Assembly: GCF_041200175.1 (NCBI RefSeq)
Contig: NZ_CP165727.1
Location: 7,062,001-7,126,000 of the forward strand
Length of the DNA stretch: 64,000 nucleotides
Source of the DNA: Streptomyces sp. R33
GTDB lineage: Bacteria; Actinomycetota; Actinomycetes; Streptomycetales; Streptomycetaceae
Direction: 5' to 3'
Below are positions 59,924-64,000 of this stretch, in pieces. A model generated the notes under the pieces. The model was given only the letters and a program-made list of their open reading frames with translations. It ran no database searches and had not been told where the DNA came from. The position numbers and the translations under genes were made by a program. Positions within the stretch are counted from its first letter, which is position 1, and every line of letters starts with the position of its first letter.

Positions 59924-61171
59924 ATGGGAATTTCCGGGGCGCTGCGGCGCACCACCGGCTGGATCGCCGCCCACGCTCCCTGGTCGGCGTGGGCCTGGCG
60001 CAGCACCGCCTTCCCCGTCGCCGGGATCCCGACGGCCCTGCCCGCCGCGGCCGCGCTCACCTGCGTGGTCGTGGCGCCGGGACGCGCGGTGGCCGCCCTG
60101 CTCGTGATGCTGCTCCTGAGCCCGCTGCTCACCCTGCTCCAGCGCAGCCGGTTCCGGGAGCTGGTGGAGCTGGAGATACCCGCCGTCGGGTACGCGCACC
60201 GGCCGTTGCACCCGCGCGGGCTGCTCGAACGGCTGCGCTCCGAGTCGACATGGCGGCAGTACGGGTACCACCTGCTCGTCAGCCCGCTCGCCGGGACCGG
60301 CGGGGCCCTGATCGTCCTCGCCTGGGCAGGCGGGATCGCCGGGGCCACCGTGTACGCCTGGTCGTGGCTGCTGCCCGTCGGGGACCGCGACCTGGGCTGG
60401 ACCCAGGGCTACGACGTCGTCACCGTGCTGGGCGCCCTGCTCCTGGCGGCCACCCCCTGGGCGGCCGCCGCCCTGGCCCGGCTCGACGCCTTCGCCGCGG
60501 CCGCCCTCCTCGGACCCAACCGGGCCAAGGAGCTGGAGCGCCGCGTCGAAGACCTCGCCGAGAGCCGGGCCGGCGTCCTCGACGCCGCCGACCTCGAACG
60601 CCGCCGGATCGAACGCGACTTGCACGACGGCGCCCAGCAGCGCCTGGTCGCCCTCGCCATGAACCTCGGGATCGCCCGCGCCACGCTCACCGACCTGCCG
60701 CCCGAGGCGAAGGCCGTGATCGACGAGGCCCACCGCGAGGCCAAGGAGGCCATCGAGGAGCTCAACAGCCTGGTACGCGGCCTGCATCCGGCCGTCCTGG
60801 AGGACCGGGGACTCGACGCGGCCCTCTCCGGGATCGCGGCCCGGGCGCCCCTGCCCGTCGAACTGACCGTGGAACTGGCGGACCGGCCCGGTCCCACCGT
60901 CGAGGCGGTCGCCTACTTCGTCGTCTCCGAAGCCCTCGCCAACGTCGCCAAGCACGCCAAGGCCTCACGCTGCCGCGTGGAGGCCCGCCGGGACGCCGGC
61001 CTGCTGCGCATCACCGTCACCGACGACGGGGTGGGCGGCGCGGACCCGGCCCGCGGCACCGGGCTGGTGGGCCTGCGCAAACGCGTAGGGTCGGTCGACG
61101 GAACCATCCTGATCAACAGCCCCCACGGGGGCCCGACCGTCGTGACTGTGGAGCTGCCGTGCGGGCTGTGA
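59924..61171 (+). CDS. Sensor histidine kinase (HisKA_3 type)
   Basis: A 415-residue membrane kinase with four predicted helices (residues 30-180), then the HisKA_3 helix with His234 in ERDLHDGAQQRLVALAMNLG, N box VVSEALANVAKHA, G1 box DDGVGGAD and G2 GTGLVGLRKR. All boxes look intact. ATG 59924. It overlaps the response regulator gene by 13 bases. The operon continues to a DUF4097 gene. Confidence 0.92.
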   Translation: MGISGALRRTTGWIAAHAPWSAWAWRSTAFPVAGIPTALPAAAALTCVVVAPGRAVAALLVMLLLSPLLTLLQRSRFRELVELEIPAVGYAHRPLHPRGLLERLRSESTWRQYGYHLLVSPLAGTGGALIVLAWAGGIAGATVYAWSWLLPVGDRDLGWTQGYDVVTVLGALLLAATPWAAAALARLDAFAAAALLGPNRAKELERRVEDLAESRAGVLDAADLERRRIERDLHDGAQQRLVALAMNLGIARATLTDLPPEAKAVIDEAHREAKEAIEELNSLVRGLHPAVLEDRGLDAALSGIAARAPLPVELTVELADRPGPTVEAVAYFVVSEALANVAKHAKASRCRVEARRDAGLLRITVTDDGVGGADPARGTGLVGLRKRVGSVDGTILINSPHGGPTVVTVELPCGL

Positions 61172-61809
61172 TCGCCGAGGATTCGGTGCTGCTGCGAATA
61201 GGGCTGGTCAAGGTCCTCGAAATGGCCGGATTCGAGGTGGCCGCCGAGACGGGGGACGCCGAGGCCCTGCTCGCCGCCGTTGCCGAACACCGGCCCGACC
61301 TGGCCCTGGTCGACGTCCGCATGCCGCCCGGCTTCACCGACGAGGGCGTGCGCGCCGCCCTGATGATCCGCCGGCAGTGGCCCGGGACCTCGGTGCTGCT
61401 GCTCTCCCAGTACGTGGAGGAGCGCTACGCCGCCGATCTGCTGGCCGACCGGACCGGGGGCATCGGCTACCTGCTCAAGCAACGGGTCGCCGACGTCGAG
61501 GAGTTCATCGACGCCCTCAAGCGCGTCGCGGCCGGCGGCACCGCGCTCGACCCGCAGGTCGTCTCGCAGCTGCTGCTGCGCCGCGGGGGCATCGACCCGT
61601 TGGAGCGGCTCACCCCGCGCGAGCGGGAGGTGCTCGCGCTGATGGCCGAGGGGCGTTCCAACGCGGGGATCGCGGCGCAGCTCGTCATCAGCGAGAGCGC
61701 GGTCGCCAAGCACATCAACAACATCCTCGCCAAGCTCGACCTGCCGCAGGCCGACGGCGACCACCGGCGGGTGCTGGCGGTGCTGCGCTTCCTGGACGGG
61801 ACCTCGTGA
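61159..61809 (+). CDS. NarL/LuxR-type response regulator
   Basis: A 216-residue regulator with a receiver domain (Asp52 in LVDVRMPP, ED at 7-8 and a Lys in YLLKQRV) and a C-terminal LuxR helix-turn-helix LTPREREVLALMAEGRSNAGIAAQLVISESAVAKHI. GTG 61159. It overlaps the next gene by 4 bases (GTGA), so kinase, regulator and DUF4097 protein are made together. Confidence 0.92.
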   Translation: MRAVIAEDSVLLRIGLVKVLEMAGFEVAAETGDAEALLAAVAEHRPDLALVDVRMPPGFTDEGVRAALMIRRQWPGTSVLLLSQYVEERYAADLLADRTGGIGYLLKQRVADVEEFIDALKRVAAGGTALDPQVVSQLLLRRGGIDPLERLTPREREVLALMAEGRSNAGIAAQLVISESAVAKHINNILAKLDLPQADGDHRRVLAVLRFLDGTS

Positions 61810-62624
61810 GCGCAGGCGGCGGCGGAAGCGGTGAGACAGACGGCTGGCGTCCGCAGCGGGTGGCGTGGATCGTGGCCGCGGTCCTGAGCGCCGTCTTCGT
61901 CGTCGCCCCGGCCGCCCGGCAGGTCTGGGCGTACACGTCCACCGAGAGCGGGACGCTGAGCGGAGGCAGCGGCGAACGGCCGGTGGCCGCCGTGGAGATC
62001 GATGCGGGCGGCGCCGACGTACGCGTCACCCCCCGCTCCGACCGGCAGGTGGCCTACCGGGCCGAGGTGCGCTGGTCGCTGACCGCTCCGGAGATCGAGG
62101 AGAGCTGGCTCGGCGACACCCTGAAGCTGACGCCGCGCTGCCCGGCGGTCGGGGCCGTCGTGGAATCGGGCCTCGGCTGCTCGGTCGACCTGGGCGTCAC
62201 CGTGCCCGCCGGCATTCCGGTGAAGGTGAGCGCGGGCTCCGGCACGGTGGACATCAGCGGGCTGGCCGGCGCCGTCGATGCCGAGGTCGGTGCCGGCCGG
62301 CTCCGGCTGACCGCGCTGCGCGGACCGCTGCGGGCGAGCGTCGGCTCCGGCTCGCTCGAAGCCTCGGGGCTCAGCTCGCCGCAGGCCGACCTCCGGGCCG
62401 GGGCGGGTTCGGCCGTCGCCCGCTTCGCCGCCCCGCCGCAGCAGGTCACCGCCCGGGCGGGCGCGGGCCACCTCCGGCTCACCGTGCCCGCGGCCACCCG
62501 GTTCCGGGTCACGGACCGGGCGGGGACGGGCCGCTGCGACGTCGCCCCCGGTATGCACGACCCCGCAGCGCCGGGCCGGCTGGACATCTCGGCGGACTCG
62601 GGCCGCGCCGAGGCGGCCTACTGA
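61806..62624 (+). CDS. DUF4097-type envelope protein
   Basis: A 272-residue protein with one N-terminal membrane helix (RVAWIVAAVLSAVFVVAPAA) and an outer DUF4097/adhesin-like region with repeated G-S-G, beta-strand pattern (VSAGSGTVDISGL, EVGAGRLRLTALRG, SVGSGSLEASGL). GTG 61806 is coupled to the regulator by GTGA. Likely an envelope-stress sensor or target of the kinase. Confidence 0.82.
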   Translation: MSAGGGGSGETDGWRPQRVAWIVAAVLSAVFVVAPAARQVWAYTSTESGTLSGGSGERPVAAVEIDAGGADVRVTPRSDRQVAYRAEVRWSLTAPEIEESWLGDTLKLTPRCPAVGAVVESGLGCSVDLGVTVPAGIPVKVSAGSGTVDISGLAGAVDAEVGAGRLRLTALRGPLRASVGSGSLEASGLSSPQADLRAGAGSAVARFAAPPQQVTARAGAGHLRLTVPAATRFRVTDRAGTGRCDVAPGMHDPAAPGRLDISADSGRAEAAY

Positions 62625-62656
62625 GAGCCGTGCCCCCACGGGTCCACGCCGAACGG

Positions 62657-62687
62657 CGGCGGCCACGGCCGGGTGCCGTGGCCGCCG
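62657..62687. terminator. Hairpin terminator
   Basis: A perfect 12-bp stem CGGCGGCCACGG (62657-62668) with CCGTGGCCGCCG (62676-62687) and a seven-base loop, between the DUF4097 gene and the convergent secreted-protein gene. Confidence 0.8.
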
Positions 62688-62693
62688 GGGCGG

Positions 62694-63524
62694 TCATGCG
62701 TGGGGCGGGACCCGGGTGGGGCGGCCCCTGCCGCGGGTGAGGGAGTACCCGAAGATGCCGGCGAGGGCGCCGAGCAGTCCGCCCGCCGCGGTCCAGACCC
62801 AGCGGTCGGACCAGCGGCCGCCGGACCAGCCGTCGGCCGGCTCGCCGACCGCCGCGGGCTGCGGCTTCGCCGAACTCCCCGAGGCCGCCTGGGCGGTCTT
62901 GCCGATGCCGGGTACGAGCGGCGCCGCCAGGGCGCCGTCCACCGCGTAGGCGCCTCCCGTGTCCCGGGTGACGGCCTCGACCTCGGCCCGTACCGGAAGA
63001 CCGAGGTCCTCCTCCGCCACGCCGACGACCGTCAGGCGGACGTAGTAGCTGCCGGGGAGCGGGTCGTTGGCCCAGGGCTCGGCTCCCGGGCGGACGGTGC
63101 GCAGGGTGCAGGAGAGCTCGACCGAGGCGGCCTCCTTGGCCGCCGCGGCCTGCTGCGTGCCGTACGTGCACGCCTGGCGGCGGCGCAGCCCGTCGTAGAC
63201 GTCGAGCTGCCAGGTCGAGGCGCCGTGCCGGTTCGCCGCCGGAGGCAGCTTCACCGTGGCCTTGACCGTGGCCCGCTGCCCCGAGTCCAGCGGGACCACC
63301 CAGTAGAGGTAGTCACCGGTGGACGCGTCGGCCGTGGCCCGCTGGCCCGGCTGGATCGCCGTGGCGGTACGGAACGCGGTGCCCGCCTCGGTCGGCCCGG
63401 ACGCCTTGCCGCCGGAGCTCGGGCTCGCGCTCGCCGACGGGGTGTCCGCCGCGGCCGCGGCGGCCAGGCCGAGCACACCGCCGACGGCGAGGGCTGCGGC
63501 GGTCAGTATGCGTACGGTACGCAT
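62694..63524 (-). CDS. Secreted protein with C-terminal membrane anchor
   Basis: A 276-residue protein. Signal peptide MRTVRILTAAALAVGGVLG ... AAAADT, an extracytoplasmic region with two cysteine-containing segments (RRQACTYGTQ and VELSCTLRTV), a Ser/Ala/Pro linker and a C-terminal helix WTAAGGLLGALAGIFGYSL followed by arginines. ATG 63524 overlaps the stop of the next gene as TGATG, so the two are coupled. Function unknown. Confidence 0.78.
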   Translation of the reverse strand: MRTVRILTAAALAVGGVLGLAAAAAADTPSASASPSSGGKASGPTEAGTAFRTATAIQPGQRATADASTGDYLYWVVPLDSGQRATVKATVKLPPAANRHGASTWQLDVYDGLRRRQACTYGTQQAAAAKEAASVELSCTLRTVRPGAEPWANDPLPGSYYVRLTVVGVAEEDLGLPVRAEVEAVTRDTGGAYAVDGALAAPLVPGIGKTAQAASGSSAKPQPAAVGEPADGWSGGRWSDRWVWTAAGGLLGALAGIFGYSLTRGRGRPTRVPPHA

Positions 63525-64000
63525 CAGTTGGTCCTCCAGACCGAGATACGCCAGCGGGAGATCCAGCCCCACAGCAGACCGGCGACGAGACCGGCGAGCA
63601 CCAGCACGCCGAGCAGCCACCAGCCGCGGCCGAGGCCGAACGCCGCCGCGTCGGACGCGTCGTCGGGCCCGTCGACCACGTCGATGGTGAGCTCGACGGG
63701 CAGGCCCGGGGTGGTCTTGACCGAGGCGGGCGCCGAGAAGGAGTTGCTGATCTGCAGACAGACGGTCTCCACCGCCGCCTTGCCGTCCTCGTCGGTGTCC
63801 GAGTCGAGCTCGGCCTTCGGGTAGCGCAGGCCGGCGGAGATCATGTCGGTGCGTCCGTCGCCCGCCTCCGAGCCGCGGACGATCTCCCGCCCGTGCACGG
63901 TCGTCGCACGCAGCATGACACCGTAGTCGTTGTTGACGGCGCGGTCGGCGGCGATGCTCACCGAAGCGCGCAGCTCCTGGCCGGGCTTGACGTCCACCCG
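63524..64000 (-). CDS. Membrane protein C-terminal part (runs off the window)
   Basis: At least 158 codons, open to the right edge. The visible part reads as an extracytoplasmic beta-rich domain (VNNDYGVMLRATTVHGREIV, SDTDEDGKAAVETVCLQISN) and a C-terminal helix GWWLLGVLVLAGLVAGLLWGW with a basic cytoplasmic end. From memory, Streptomyces neighbours of this type are often VWA-domain proteins, but no VWA motif is visible here. The in-frame GTG at 63997 is probably not the start. Coupled to the downstream gene by TGATG. Confidence 0.65.
   Translation of the reverse strand, partial: RVDVKPGQELRASVSIAADRAVNNDYGVMLRATTVHGREIVRGSEAGDGRTDMISAGLRYPKAELDSDTDEDGKAAVETVCLQISNSFSAPASVKTTPGLPVELTIDVVDGPDDASDAAAFGLGRGWWLLGVLVLAGLVAGLLWGWISRWRISVWRTN

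Overview
This is a very GC-rich window with no rRNA, tRNA or CRISPR array that I can see. Gene style and content point to a Streptomyces chromosome: GTG starts, GTGA/ATGA overlaps, near absence of TTA codons, a whiJ-like HTH/DUF397/ATPase trio, DUF5999, MurT/GatD, and separate ureA, ureB and ureC subunit genes. Gene order is mostly housekeeping, with one intact insertion sequence, one MITE-like element and one patch of broken IS5-type transposases.

Layout. 0-9 kb: rhodanese fragment, DUF885 protein, ACT-GNAT membrane protein, Tat-exported PhoD phosphatase, alpha/beta hydrolase, then a GntR/UTRA regulator with a DasR-like palindrome over its promoter, and a ROK regulator. 9-19 kb: a NarL-type two-component system divergent from a two-gene ABC exporter with a 24-bp perfect palindrome between them, small proteins, transposase debris, a second two-component system beside an MMPL exporter. 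19-26 kb: mug overlapping purB through a CTGA junction, SGNH hydrolase, two coupled CNNM/CBS membrane proteins, acetyltransferase, methyltransferase, lipoprotein. 26-31 kb: biotin genes bioB-bioA-bioD (minus strand) divergent from bioF. 31-33 kb: whiJ-like module and a VOC protein. 33.5-38.2 kb: urease operon ureABCFGD. 38-46 kb: secreted aminopeptidase, PlsC acyltransferase, CtaG, phosphofructokinase, MurT-GatD (lipid II amidation), peptide deformylase. 46-51 kb: MITE-like element at the stop codon of a TetR gene, an acyl-CoA dehydrogenase with TTAC...GTAA operators, an IS982-family element, DUF5999 and a 30-residue microprotein. 51-56 kb: FnIII lipoprotein plus STAND ATPase operon and a secreted protein. 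56-64 kb: cytochrome b plus molybdopterin oxidoreductase pair, an Fe(II) oxygenase, DUF2278, a third two-component system fused into an operon with a DUF4097 protein, and the end of a secreted-protein operon.

How the parts work together: the biotin, urease and lipid II amidation sets are complete functional modules (urease lacks ureE). Three NarL-type two-component systems each sit beside a cell-envelope target (ABC exporter, MMPL exporter, DUF4097 protein). No classical new defence system is obvious. The most unusual sequence observations are a second CX3CX2C motif in the tail of biotin synthase, the STAND ATPase without an output domain paired with a FnIII lipoprotein under a DasR-like site, the likely CTG start of mug, and the shared CTAG target of both mobile elements. 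Gene functions are read from motifs and remembered families; no search was run.
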